Below are positions 32,896 through 44,640 of a DNA stretch of 64,000 bases, piece by piece. Numbering within the stretch: position 1 is the first letter of the stretch; each line of letters opens with the position of its first letter. Source of the stretch: Histomonas meleagridis (Eukaryota > Parabasalia > Tritrichomonadida > Dientamoebidae); the NCBI GenBank assembly GCA_020186115.1, contig WSYJ01000027.1, positions 1 through 64,000 of the forward strand. Reading direction: 5' to 3'. Both the position numbers and the translations under genes were made by a program. A model generated the notes under the pieces. It saw only the letters and a program-made list of their open reading frames with translations. It was not told where the DNA came from and did not search any database.

Positions 32896-35400
32896 TATAA
32901 TGATTTCATTACTTTGAAGTATTTAATATATATTCTTTTCATTCACTTGAATTCGTCGAAATGAATAAATTTCATTATTATTAGGATTACTTATAAATAT
33001 ATAAAGATTTTGTTGTTGATATTTAATATTATTGTTGCTATTATTATAATTATTACTATTGTTAATGATATAAATACTATTTCCAACTTCTCCTGATATT
33101 AATCGTAAACGTAAAAAAAATTAATTTTAATTTTCTTTTAATTCATATGAATTTACTGAATAAATTAACATTTTATTTTTGATATTATTTAAATATTTAG
33201 TAATATTTTTACTTAATATTAATTCAGCTAAAGTTCGAATATTTTCTTTATTTTCTTTCAGCGAATATTTGATTGGATTTAGGTTCCACCAACTTTGTGA
33301 TTTCATTTGCTTAATTAAGATATGTTAAATAACACATTGAAGATCATTTTATATTCTCATAATTTCATTTAAAAAATCTATGATTTTAGTGAAATATTTT
33401 TTTATTATTTTCAAATCTTCTTGAAATTCTTGTTTTGGTAATGTCTATTAACCAAAATAATATTCTATTATATAAAATATTTTCGTACTAATTAAATTCG
33501 TCGACTCTTTAATAATAAATCGTGGTTTCATATGTTGCAAAATATCTTCTTTTAAATGTCGAAGTTGAATATGTTCAAATTTTTTAATTTTATTTATATA
33601 TAATAATATATTTGGATTATCATTTTCATTTATCTCTTTCAGATTCTGAAGAATATTGAGAATCGTTAAATGTGAAATTTTATTATAACTTGACATTTTA
33701 CAATAATTCGTCGCTTCAACTTCATTATTTTTTTTAATTATATAATATTGACTAAGACTTAATTCTTTTTATATTACTTTAACAATAGGTTTAATGGTTT
33801 TATTATTATAATAAAGTGGATTCTTATTAAGGCGAAGTGAAAAATAATATCTGTTATATATATAAATTGCTTTCTTCCTTCTTTCTTGAATAGAAATTTC
33901 TTTTTAAAATAATTCAGTTAAATGTATTAATAATGTCGATTCGATTGGGAATGATTCATTAATAAGCATTTTAAGAAATTCTAATTGCGTTTCTTCGTAT
34001 AATATCATAAATGAAAAATACATATCATATCCATAGCATCTTGATTTATGAATTGAAGTTCAGAAAGTACATATGTTTTATATATTTCATATTCTTTATC
34101 ATTAATATTCCGTACTTTTAATAATAACAAAATGAGCTGAAATATTTAATGTATATGAATAATTAGATGTACATTTTATATAAATTAATTTCTCCGTTTT
34201 AAATAATTCTTTAATAATCTTTTTGTCTTTCTTAGGTGAATCTTAATGACAATTATCAATCCCAAATGTTAAGAAATATGATAATATATAATTTTAAATT
34301 TCTTTCAAGATTTTTAATTAATTCGTCACTCGTCTTTATAAATTTTAATAAAGTTGTGTTGTGATGCGATTAAATCAATCACAGTGTAAATAGCTTTTTC
34401 TTAGATGGAACACAAATATAAGTGTCGATTTACTTTCGGAATATTGTAAGATAGATCAGTAGGTGGTTTATTCATCGCTGCCATATGTGAATAATATTGA
34501 AGACCTGGAAATCCTTGAATAAATACCATTAATGAAATAGTTCTCGTATAGTTATCAAAATTATATATATTTCGTTTATATATTCTCAATTATTGTCCAA
34601 TATCAATCGGATTACTTGATGGTATAGATAATCCAATGATTCATATTTTATTATTTATCATCTTTTGAATTCGATAGATAATATTTTCAGAAATATGTTC
34701 ATTTTCACTTCCAATTATTTCAAGTTCATCAATGATTATTAATGATATATTAATTTTAATATTTTTACTCGTTGAATGATAGGAAAATGAATCCCATTTA
34801 TTAACACTAAATATAATACGAAATTGTTCATAATTTCTTTCAAGTTCATTAGCTAAATTAGAATAACGTTTCTCAAAATTCAATATATCTGTATTCTTTA
34901 TACATATCTTGAAATGATAAAATATATATAATTTTTGTTATATCACTTTCTAATTCTTTACAAATAGCTATTTCTCTAACAATAATATGCCCCGTTTTAT
35001 TTGAAGAACATAATAATATCTTTATTATGATATGTTTAAAAAAAATTATTGTGCTTGAATTAAATTAAATTCTTTGATCGAAAATCGTTTTCATGTTTCT
35101 TCATTTTTCAATAACTATAATCGGAAGTTTCTTAATTTTTGGATAATATAAATTTCTTCCGTTTTACGTTTTCTTCATTATCTTCAATTTTAAGTAAAAA
35201 TGAATCGTTAACTCCTAAATATTTAATAGATGCAATAGTAATTAAATATTCTTCTTTACTATGATTAGTAACATATGTTTTAATCTTTAACTCAACTTTA
35301 GGGAATCGTTTATGAATATTAATTTCTTATGAAGAATATATTTTACTTCCATCTGATAATATGTGAAATTTCAGTGTTTTTGGGTAAATTTGAATAAAAT
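32896..35400 (-). pseudogene. Brr2-like (Ski2/Sec63) spliceosomal RNA helicase relic
   Basis: Reading leftwards: FPKVELKIKTYVTNHSKEEY (end of a first Sec63 unit, ~35300); a degenerate motif I, CSSNKTGHIIVREIAI (~35010); NKWDSFSYHSTS and SLIIIDELEIIGSENEHISE (motif II, DELE); IIGLSIPSSNPIDIGQ (motif III); IQGFPGLQYYSHMAAMNKP (~34500); then LNISAHFVI, LRHLKEDILQHM and QMKSQSWWNLNP of the following Sec63 unit. This order and the wording 'EKWD..R......I.L.i.DE.hliG.e.g...E' match the second helicase cassette of Brr2 (U5 snRNP) rather than ASCC3 or Mtr4, though ASCC3 is not excluded. Numerous stops: dead. Confidence 0.8.
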
Positions 35401-35550
35401 TTTTTTTTTTAAATAAAATTGTTTTAATTTTTTGGAAACATAAATGTCACATTTCTGTGCTTGTTTTAATTTATGTTTCAATAATTATTCTAACATTCAC
35501 TCAAAATTATATATCGCTTTTCACTATTCTTTGCATCCAAGAGATTAATA

Positions 35551-37060
35551 AAGTCCAACCCAAAAGGGTTGGGACAAACGATAGAAGATTTTTATCGTAT
35601 CGTAAAGTATTTAATAAAAATTTTTCATTTTCTTATGCTCAAAATCACTCAAACTCAAAAATTAAAAATTGCATTCGATGCAGGAAAAGGTTTAACAGTG
35701 CGTCAAATTAGTAAAGAAGAAGATGTTTCAAAATCTTCAGTCTCTCGAATTTTATTAAATATGAAAATTGGGGAACCTCACTCATTTAGGGTCGACCCTT
35801 ATTTACAGTTTAGATATCATTTTGTTGCAATGAATATTTTGAAAGACCCTAGTATAACAAATAGAACAATTCCAAGTTTAAATTGTGATTATGAATTCAA
35901 AATGTCTGAGTCAACTGTTGGGAGGATTTCAGCAGCAATCGGCTTCAAAGCTAAATATCAACAGCTCAAGGAAAAACTCACCGAAAATAAAAAAGAATAT
36001 CGAGTTCGTTTTGCCAAAGAAATACCCAAAACCTTACCTTATTTATTGCCTTGGTGTTTTTCAGATGAATGCATCATTGCATTAGAACCATATAAGAGAA
36101 AAGTTGGGGTATTTACTGGTATCCAATGTGACGAACAATATTATGAAAAAGAGGGATATCCCATCAAAATCATGGTTTGGGGATGCATTTCAAAGGACTT
36201 CAAATCAAATCTTATCAAAATTGAAGGAAATTTGAATGCAAAATCCTATCAAAAAATGTTGGCAGTAAACCAAATCTTTGAAAAGTCAAATGACAGATTT
36301 GGTCCAAAAGGTTTTGTTTTCCAACAAAATGGAGCAAGACCTCACACAGCAAAGTCAACAAAACTGTTTTTAGAAGGGAGAGTAACAATGTTACCTGATG
36401 ATCTTCACTGGCCATCATCATCCCCGGATCTCAATGTCATTGAGATATGTTGGTCGATCATTAAATCCAAAATCAATTACCAAGAAATTCACACAGCAGA
36501 CGATCTCTATCGAGCTGCTTCTGAAGCTTGGAACAATATCCCCATAGAAACGATCAATCTTCTGATTGAATCATTTGATGCAAGACTTAGCACTTGCATC
36601 TCTCTCAGGGGAAACAGTCTTAATGGTTATCGCAAACTCGTTTCATTATATAAAAAATCCATTGATCATGGAAACAATTATATAATGAAATTAAGAGAAG
36701 AAAAACAAGGAATAGCTACTTTCTTGGCTCATTCTCAGTTTTTTTTTATCAGTCTAAAAAATCAAATGAACAACAATGTACATACGAAAATTTTAATGAA
36801 AGTGTAATGATTCGTAATTTTTTACCTCAAATAATGCTTCAAAAAGCACGTATGCCCAAACCATATATGGTTCAACTCAATTAAGTTTATACTTTGAACT
36901 CGATCAGAAAAAAATCAATAAAAAACAAAATATCCAAAATTTTAGCTATTTTTCACTTAACATGTTACGAAGTATTCAATCTGCGTTCACGCGGTTGGGA
37001 CAAAATTGAATACTTTTCTGTTAAAATCGAAATAGGCTGTCCCAACCCTTTCGGGTTAGC
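35551..37060 (+). mobile_element. Tc1-like DNA transposon
   Basis: About 1.5 kb, with ends AAGTCCAACCCAAAAGGG and, reverse complemented, GCTAACCCGAAAGGGTTGGG. Each end is itself a small palindrome (CCAACCC/GGGTTGG). It is flanked by TA at 35549-35550 and 37061-37062. It carries one long transposase frame. It lies just upstream of the Brr2-like relic, inside the 31.9-43.3 kb unit. Confidence 0.8.
35635..36807 (+). CDS. Tc1-like transposase, DD37E spacing, second Asp replaced by Asn
   Basis: ATG 35635 is preferred over a TTG within the terminal palindrome; the product is 390 residues. An N-terminal HTH (KGLTVRQISKEEDVSKSSVS) precedes a DDE core: D144 in CFSDECII, then FQQNGARPHTA where the usual second Asp is Asn232 (AAT at 36328-36330), then SPDLNVIE with E270. 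The spacing N-37-E fits the DD37E group of Tc1/mariner rather than DD34E. The frame is fully open, so the element is young, yet this substitution should abolish DNA cleavage. A hydrophobic, basic tail follows the core. Confidence 0.85.
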   Translation: MLKITQTQKLKIAFDAGKGLTVRQISKEEDVSKSSVSRILLNMKIGEPHSFRVDPYLQFRYHFVAMNILKDPSITNRTIPSLNCDYEFKMSESTVGRISAAIGFKAKYQQLKEKLTENKKEYRVRFAKEIPKTLPYLLPWCFSDECIIALEPYKRKVGVFTGIQCDEQYYEKEGYPIKIMVWGCISKDFKSNLIKIEGNLNAKSYQKMLAVNQIFEKSNDRFGPKGFVFQQNGARPHTAKSTKLFLEGRVTMLPDDLHWPSSSPDLNVIEICWSIIKSKINYQEIHTADDLYRAASEAWNNIPIETINLLIESFDARLSTCISLRGNSLNGYRKLVSLYKKSIDHGNNYIMKLREEKQGIATFLAHSQFFFISLKNQMNNNVHTKILMKV

Positions 37061-37064
37061 TATA

Positions 37065-37890
37065 ATATTTAATTTGAAAAACTTCAATAAAAAAATCTTC
37101 ATTTTTTTAATTACCACTTTTTGAATGAAATGAGGTTCGGAATTAAAAGCTATTAACGCGAAATTTTCTGTATGAATTTTGAATTATTATTCAATAATTG
37201 AATTTACATCATTTTTCGAAGAATTTTTTTATTTTTTTTTCAAGATTCTAAGATATTTGATTTCAAGATTTTCCTAATATATATTTACTATCATCTATAA
37301 ACCTGAGAAATGTGGCTAATATTAGAAAAAAAAATATTTATTCTATTTGCATTATCTTGAAAAAATTTCATTTTTAATCTCTTTAATAATATTTTATTAA
37401 ATATTCCAACCCATATCAAGTTCATTAATCATATATATTTATAAATTTCTTTGATTTTTAATAATTGATATTTTTTTTCTTTACATCAAATTTATGTATA
37501 TAATTAATGAAACTAAAGTGCATATATAATACTAAGGTTTACCATGTTATAGGATTCATTCATAACAATTTTTTGTAAAATTAAATTTTCAAAATTTCGA
37601 AATTTACAACAAAAAATTTAAATAAAACAAAATTCAAATAATACAGCAAGATGTGTTATCAAATAAAGATAAAATGTAGAGATAATTGAAAAATTAAATT
37701 TCCAAAATTTCGAAATTTACAACAAAAAATTTGAATAAAACACTATTTTTATTTCTTACCTATTTTCGAAAAATAAAAAATTAATCATGGCAATCAAAGA
37801 AATTGATTTTTATATATTCCAATTCTTCATCTTCTATTTCATTGCAATCAATCACTTTTTGTAAACTTTGTGTCTGCAATTAATTGAACT
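37065..37890. other. AT-rich, with a ~50-base direct repeat
   Basis: AAATTTTCAAAATTTCGAAATTTACAACAAAAAATTT occurs at 37580-37620 and again at 37692-37732 with one or two changes. No gene is seen. Confidence 0.6.
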
Positions 37891-37896
37891 GCTGCT

Positions 37897-38780
37897 CTAA
37901 ACATTTGATTTTGATTGTGAATTACATTTCCATCTCCACATGAATTCTGATATATGTTCATTGACTTTGTTTTCTGGGATTTCTTCATATTTTTTATTAA
38001 TTTTTTTTAGTTCCCTCCAAAGTCTTTCTATCATTTGAGTGTGCGCTTTAGTTTCAGAATCAACAAAATTACATGAATGATTCACAGTTTCATGCTCGTA
38101 ATCATTGTCATCATCAAGAAAATCATATGCTTTCCAGCAATCAGAAATTATTTTTGTTTCAGGTAATATATGATTACGAATCTCTTCTTCTAATGTTTCT
38201 CTTGTTCGATCTGGCACAACAAGACAAAAGAATTGTCTATCTTCAACACAAATTCCAAAAATCCATACTTGATTTAACCCCGTTCAACATTATACTTTCT
38301 TCGACACATTAAAGTTTCATCTATTTGAACAGTTTTACCTGGACCACCGACAATAAGACCTTCTAAAGATAAAACATATGCATCACATGCATTTCGAAAT
38401 AATGCAAAATAATATGTTACAGTGTTTCTGCTAACTCCTACTTCTCTTGCAGTATCTTTGCATGAATATTTATATGCCCAACAATATAATAAATGAGAAA
38501 TTTTTGATAGAGGAATTTTTGCTGAATAAAAAATACTTCCATATAAAATGCTTTTGGTTTTATGACATTGTGGGCATATCCATTTATACCCAAATCCTTT
38601 TGAGAAATCTATGTAAATCTGCATATTGAAATTGCATTCTTCACACGTCATTTGATTGTAAATAACACCATTTTGTATTGCAAATTGAATTGCTGCGTCT
38701 TCGTTAGTAAAAAGCCAATAATAAGCAAGAGTACTGTCAATAAATGGAAATGAAGATTGCTGAGGCTGATTGTAATTCAT
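37897..38780 (-). pseudogene. IS1595/Merlin-like (ISXO2 domain) transposase relic, copy 1
   Basis: ATG at 38780 (MNYNQPQQSS). A zinc knot follows (TCEECNF...WICPQCHKTKS), then an HTH (CKDTAREVGVSRNTVTYYF). Then the DDE core: QIDETLMCRRKYN, and after a one-base frameshift near 38275 VWIFGICVEDRQ, KIISDCWKAY and HTQMIERLWRELKK. These are the D, D and E blocks of the ISXO2/IS1595 family, known in eukaryotes as Merlin. One frameshift is the only clear lesion. Terminal repeats were not identified. Confidence 0.8.
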
Positions 38781-38930
38781 AATAGAAAATAAATATTAAA
38801 CGCATAATATGTAAAATATTGAATTATATTAATGCATTTAAGTAACATTTATTTATTAGTTCGAGTTAGTAGTAAGTAATGATTATAATTAACAAAAATC
38901 AATTAATTTATATGTAATTTTGTATAAACA

Positions 38931-39298
38931 ATATACTAATATACTAATATACTAATATACTAATATACTAATATACTAATATACTAATATACTAATATAC
39001 TAATATACTAATATACTAATATACTAATATACTAATATACTAATATACTAATATACTAATATACTAATATACTAATATACTAATATACTAATATACTAAT
39101 ATACTAATATACTAATATACTAATATACTAATATACTAATATACTAATATACTAATATACTAATATACTAATATACTAATATACTAATATACTAATATAC
39201 TAATATACTAATATACACTAATATACTAATATACTAATATACTAATATACTAATATACTAATATACTAATATACTAATATACTAATATACTAATATAC
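38931..39298. repeat. 8-bp microsatellite (ATACTAAT)n
   Basis: About 46 near-perfect copies of ATACTAAT in tandem, with one interruption near 39213 (ATACACTAAT). It lies in non-coding DNA downstream of a transposase relic. Confidence 0.95.
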
Positions 39299-39775
39299 TT
39301 GTAAAAATATTAAAATAAATTGTTACCTATATTATTCATTAGGTTAAAGTTAGTATAATATTTTATTCATTGGAATAATTAAATAAAATTGGAAGAGTAT
39401 AGAGAAAAATTCAGAATATGATTTAAATAATGAAATTATATTTATGTGCCACTTTTGGAGAACTTTAACTAGATTAGTACTAAAGATAAAAATACTTTAA
39501 TAAGTGACTAGGAATCACGAAGACCATTTCTTAACATAAAAGTATATAGTTAATAAATATTTTTTTTATTCATCAACAAAAGGGATTGGGATCAGGTCTT
39601 TTTGCACCCCCTATATATACTATAGTAACAAAATATAAATTTATTTTTTTTCTATACCAAATGAGTATTAGTTTACTTTAATCGTGTTGAATTAGTACAT
39701 ACAGCTTATATAATAAAATAATATTTTTTATTCACTTAAAGTTATGATATGAGGGGTTTATCTTTATTTATTCTT
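39299..39775. other. AT-rich, no gene seen
   Basis: No supported frame. A short mixed stretch, GGGATTGGGATCAGG, occurs near 39581. Confidence 0.5.
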
Positions 39776-40170
39776 ATATAATTCATTTATTTATTGTTTA
39801 TTGCTATTCATAATGTAATTCATATTGTTATTTATAATGTAATTTATTAATGCATTGTATAATGTAATTCATATTGTGATTCATTAATTTATTGTTTATT
39901 GTTATTCATAATGTTATTCATATTGTGATTCATAATGTTATTCATATTGTTATTCATTAATTTATTGTTTATTGTTATTCATAATGTTATTCATATTGTG
40001 ATTCATAATGTTATTCATTAATGCATTGTATATTGTTATTCATATTGTGATTCATTGATGTAATTCATATTGTTATTTATAATGTTATTCATTAATGCAT
40101 TGTATAATGTTATTCATATTGTCATTCATTAATTTATTGTTCATTGTTATTCATAATGTCATTCATATCA
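39776..40170. repeat. Minisatellite of ATTCATAATGTT-like units
   Basis: Units ATTCATATTGTT, ATTCATAATGTT and ATTCATTAATTTATTGTTTATTGTT alternate up to 20 bases before the start of the surface-protein relic. It could affect that promoter, but no motif proves this. Confidence 0.85.
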
Positions 40171-40189
40171 TCAGCGTGTTTTCGAAAAA

Positions 40190-43020
40190 ATGTATCTCAT
40201 GTTATCATGTTCTTTCCTGCTTATTTCGTTGTCTTTTACTCACTCTGCTGATTTCTGTTTTAGAAGTCCATCAAAAAAAATATGTCCCTTAGGGTATAAT
40301 GAAATTTCATCAATGGAAGATATCCGTTCTAAAAATGTATCAAATGCTAACATTATTCTTCTTGATAATGGACTCTTTATTGATCGAATCGATTTTTTGA
40401 AATCTCTTGCTATTAGTTCCGATTCTAATGAAAGCCATTATACCATTTTCACCAATGTATCTGATTTCAGTCCCACTGATTTTTTAAACGTTGCTATCAG
40501 TTTTAGTGATAACCCCAAAGCTACCTTCTCCAGTGTTTCTTTTTCGCATGTTTCTTTTATTCCCAATCAATTTTTCATTCATTCTTCATATGATATCAAA
40601 CTTGATTTCTACACACTTTCATACACTTCCAAAATTTCTGCAAGTGCTATTACAATTATTGACGATGGCTATCAATTTCATGGTATTCGTAACATATCAC
40701 TCACAAATAGGAAAGTCAAAATTAATGTTGATGTTCCACAAACTATATATCGAACAGTATATGAGATGACCATCATTTATGAGAACAGAGGCACAATTTC
40801 TTTCCATGTAAATGATCGTCACATCAATACTATTGGTGTTTCTACCATTTTTAGCAAAGACGTAACAATTTATGGACTTGAAAAAGGATGCGTTATACAG
40901 GATATTCTTGTTCCGAATTTGCACAAGGATATAATTATGTAAACATTAATTATCGAAAATACATCAATTATCCATAGTTCATTTATCTTACAAAACTTAT
41001 CTAAATTAATTTTGAGGAATAGTTCAATTGAATATTTGAATATAAATGGAACAGTTACAATTGATTCAGATACAGATCAAAAAAATATATTTCGTATTTA
41101 TACACATGGTAATTCATTTATTCATTCTGTACAACCATTTGCATTAGGGACTCAAGCAATCATCACTTTTGATTATATAGTTTCTGGTGATAATATTTAT
41201 GTTTCTGATTATGATTATCTCATGGGAAATGGAAAATTAGTTAATTTTAAAATTCCGTTTATTCTAAAGAACTAATTACTTCCATTTGATATTAAGAATC
41301 CAGTTAATTATTCAGTTGACATTATTAATATTAATCAATTCCAACTCTATGTTGATAAAGAATCATCAGAAATCGTATATGACGATTTTGTAGATAAAGA
41401 ATATAAATTTTTTAATGGAATTGTTGCGAGTGATGTTGATTTATAGTTTATTACTGAAGATAATACATCTCCTTATGAAACATCAAATATACTCAATATA
41501 TAACGATTAAGTTACCAAAAAGTAGTTACAAATAATTCAATCGGATTTATTTCTCGTAAATCCATATCGAACATTTCCAATCATTTGTTTTGGAATTTAT
41601 TCGAAATATTGTCATTATAATATTAAGAATAAAACGCAAGAAAAATGGACTGATTTCATAGATAAAGGAACAATTACTGCAATAATACAACAAGGGAAAG
41701 ATATGAATTTTATTGTGAAATATAAATCCACAAATTAATTTAAGAATTGTTGGTAATTATCATCAAACGAACATTACTTTTCAACAAAATCAAATCCAAA
41801 AAATTGAACTTGTCCAATCAATATTAAAAAAAAATGACAACACTAAATTAAATATTGGGAAACTTGAAATATTATATGAAAGTCAAATAAATGGAACTTT
41901 TCGAGTTGAAAATGGATAAAGCTTAGTTGTTGATAAAACAACTCATCAAAATATTGATCAATCATTTAAATCCGAGTTCAAATTTTATGAATATTTGATT
42001 AATTATCAATTTTATACATTAAATGTTGATGATGATAAATCTGCAATTGTTACAGTTGATAATATAGAATATATTTTCGATTCAATATCAAGGTTTATAA
42101 ACTTAGGATATATGCGAATTAATATCTATTCATCTAATTCTAATCGAAAGATCACAATCCTAAATAATGAAGCTTATGATTCAATTGTTGATTTGTTTGT
42201 AATTCAAGTCAAATTGAATTAGAAGGAAAACATTTGTCGATTGTTTTTACACAAGAAATATCATTTGAAATAACTCCGAATAGTTTCATTACTTTTAAAG
42301 CTAATCATTATATATCACGTGTTAAAATTCCAAATATCGACTTTGATTTAGACGAAATTATAAATATTGGATTTGTTTTCGATCATTCAGCAATTGGAGA
42401 GATTTTTTCTGATATAATTCGTATTAATGGAAGTGGTTTCATTGATATTCCTGAGAAAATGATTATAAATAATCTAGAACTTACTGGATTAAGTCCAATT
42501 ATAATAAATGGAATTGGTATTGCTGTCATTCATTATTATGGAGAAAAAAATGTAACTTTAAATTCATTAAATAATGGTGAAACACAACTACATATTTCAA
42601 TTAATTCGATTAATTCATATAAGCCAATTAAAATCACTGGTTATCCAAAAGAAGATTCAAGAATAAATTTAAGTGTTTTAATCAACGATTCACTTGAAAT
42701 AAATAAAAGATTATTGATTGTTGAAACAGAAAAGAAAATAATGTTTAATCATATGAATATAAAAATAACGAATGGTAATGTTAAAATTATCGAAACTGAT
42801 AATGGAATTGAGATTGAAGAAATGGAGAAAGATAAAAATAATTATGGAAAATGGTTGATTATTGGCGTTGTCATTGGTGTTGTGGTGGTTGCTGTAGTAG
42901 TAACTGTCATTATAATTTATGTAAAGAGAAGAAATGTAAAAGATAAAGAAGCTATGGAATCAATAATGCGATCTGTGGATAATGGAAAGATTATAGATAC
43001 TGGTAATAAAAATCTATAAA
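40190..43020 (+). pseudogene. Large type I membrane (surface) protein relic
   Basis: ATG 40190 opens a signal peptide (MYLMLSCSFLLISLSFTHSA). The first 250 codons are open to 40942. Further open pieces lie at 41012-41275, 41995-42222 and 42234-43019, in three frames, with stops between. The ectodomain is rich in Ile, Asn, Ser and Phe with beta-strand periodicity. The C-terminus has one transmembrane helix (WLIIGVVIGVVVVAVVVTVI at ~42855-42915) followed by a basic YVKRRNVKDKE stretch and a short tail. About 940 codons in the original gene. Family not identified; the layout is that of trichomonad adhesin-like surface proteins. Stop TAAAAAA overlaps a TAAA signal. Confidence 0.65.
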
Positions 43021-43246
43021 AAATGTTGAAAGATATTTTTAGTTATAATAGAACATCGTATTTTAAATTATTCATTCTGTAAAAATTGTTATTTTTATTT
43101 AATTTTTAAGTTGAATGAGTGCCTTTTATATGTGTGAAAAAGTTTATTCTTAAATTGAAATATCTTTAATATTAGGCTAATTTTTAATGGTATTTTAAAC
43201 AACTTTAGAAATAATGGTAAAGGATGAATGTAATATCCCATGGAAA

Positions 43247-43339
43247 TTTTTCAATGGTATTCAAAAAATCACGCATAATTGATAGGTATTCCCACTTTTT
43301 AAGAGCTAGGTATTCAAATTCTCCCTTTTGCTTGGAGAG
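43247..43339 (-). repeat. Right terminal inverted repeat of a possible 11.4-kb element
   Basis: Partner of 31921-32013; the outer end is GGAGAG at 43339, followed by TA. It lies 230 bases after the surface-protein relic and immediately before the pogo-like relic. Confidence 0.65.
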
Positions 43340-43346
43340 TACTATA

Positions 43347-44640
43347 ATGGAAGCAAAAATTATCAAAAATGAAAATATATTTCAACTTACATTTCAACAG
43401 ATAGGTAGTATTCTGCACCGATCTATTTAATCGGTATATGATCAATATCATAAGACAATTGAAGATAAAGTTGGAGGGAAAATGAGATTGGAAGACCCAG
43501 GATATTAACGAATAATGAAGTAGATCATTTAATTAACATTATTGAAGTTAAATATTATAAAGGTGGACATTATACATATTCACAACTAGCAGACATTTTA
43601 TCCATAAATACAGGAAAACGTTCTACTGGTGATTCACTTGGTCACATTTTACGTGCAGACGGTCTTATCAAATCTGCTAAAGATAAAACAGTACCATTAC
43701 CATATGATAAAGTGAATAATCGTCTTACATGTATTGAAACGATTTTCGGTGACGGAACTCGTGCAAAACCAGCAATGATAATCCGAAGAAAAACAATTGA
43801 ACAAGAAGTTTTGAGGAATAATCTCACAAAAGATAAAATCACCTTCTATTTTCAGAAAAATAACTTCATTAATAATAAATATATATTCGGAGACTATTGC
43901 ATGAATAATCTGTTTACAGAAATAATAAGACGCCTATAAGCATACCGTGAATACCTCGGTGATTTTACATTCAGATTTCATTTGTTGATGGATAGTATGA
44001 CAGCACATTTTAGTAATGTACTTGATGATTTTTGTTTCTCACATGGCATTGAAATACATTGCTTTCTCCCTCACTCTACAGATCAACTTCAAGCTCTCAA
44101 TCTTCGCGTATTTTCCGCGACAAAATCTTATGCATCAAGGATCGGAAATATTGATAAGGAAAACGAGCAAAGTACTATAATTAAAAAAGTTTTTCAAGTC
44201 ATTCAAATAGGATAAACTCTTGATAATATTATAAAATCTTTTGAACAAGCAGGGATCATATCAGTTTGGGATTCATCAATGATGATTAATAGAGCTCTAA
44301 TTGATATACGTTTTTGCCGTCGTGTGAGACATTTTGCAATTAAAAAAATAGATATCTTTTAAGATGATTATATTTTCGAAAAAGACAAAAATCAAATATC
44401 AATTGTATAAGATTTGATAGAAATTGAATATCCTTTATATGATTATTTATGTCAATTTGAATAAAACAATGAAGAAACAATAATAATTGTACCTAAAGAC
44501 CTGTTGAAATTCGATGAAACTTTTTCACGTTTAATCGATCAATACCTTAATGAATTTCTTCCTGATGGTACGACATTCTTCATTGGAATATATAAACCAT
44601 ATCGGAGAGAAAACTATCGTTTAGTAGAAGAAAAAAAATG
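43347..44640 (+). pseudogene. Pogo/CENP-B-like (DDE_1) transposase relic, copy 1
   Basis: An N-terminal HTH trace (LTFQQIGSILHRS), then RILTNNEVDHLINIIEV-like sequence and YTYSQLADILSINTGKRST, then the core: RLTCIETIFGDGTRAKPAM, LLMDSMTAHFSNVLDDF and HGIEIHCFLPHSTDQLQALN, RVFSATKSYASRI. The second Asp is present (LLMDS), but the usual QPLD third Asp reads QALN. Stops near 43430, 43508 and 43937 confirm decay. The tail continues to about 44640. Confidence 0.7.

Noticed and set aside
38931-39298. Telomeric repeat
   Set aside because: The unit ATACTAAT lacks the G-rich strand of telomeres and lies internally.
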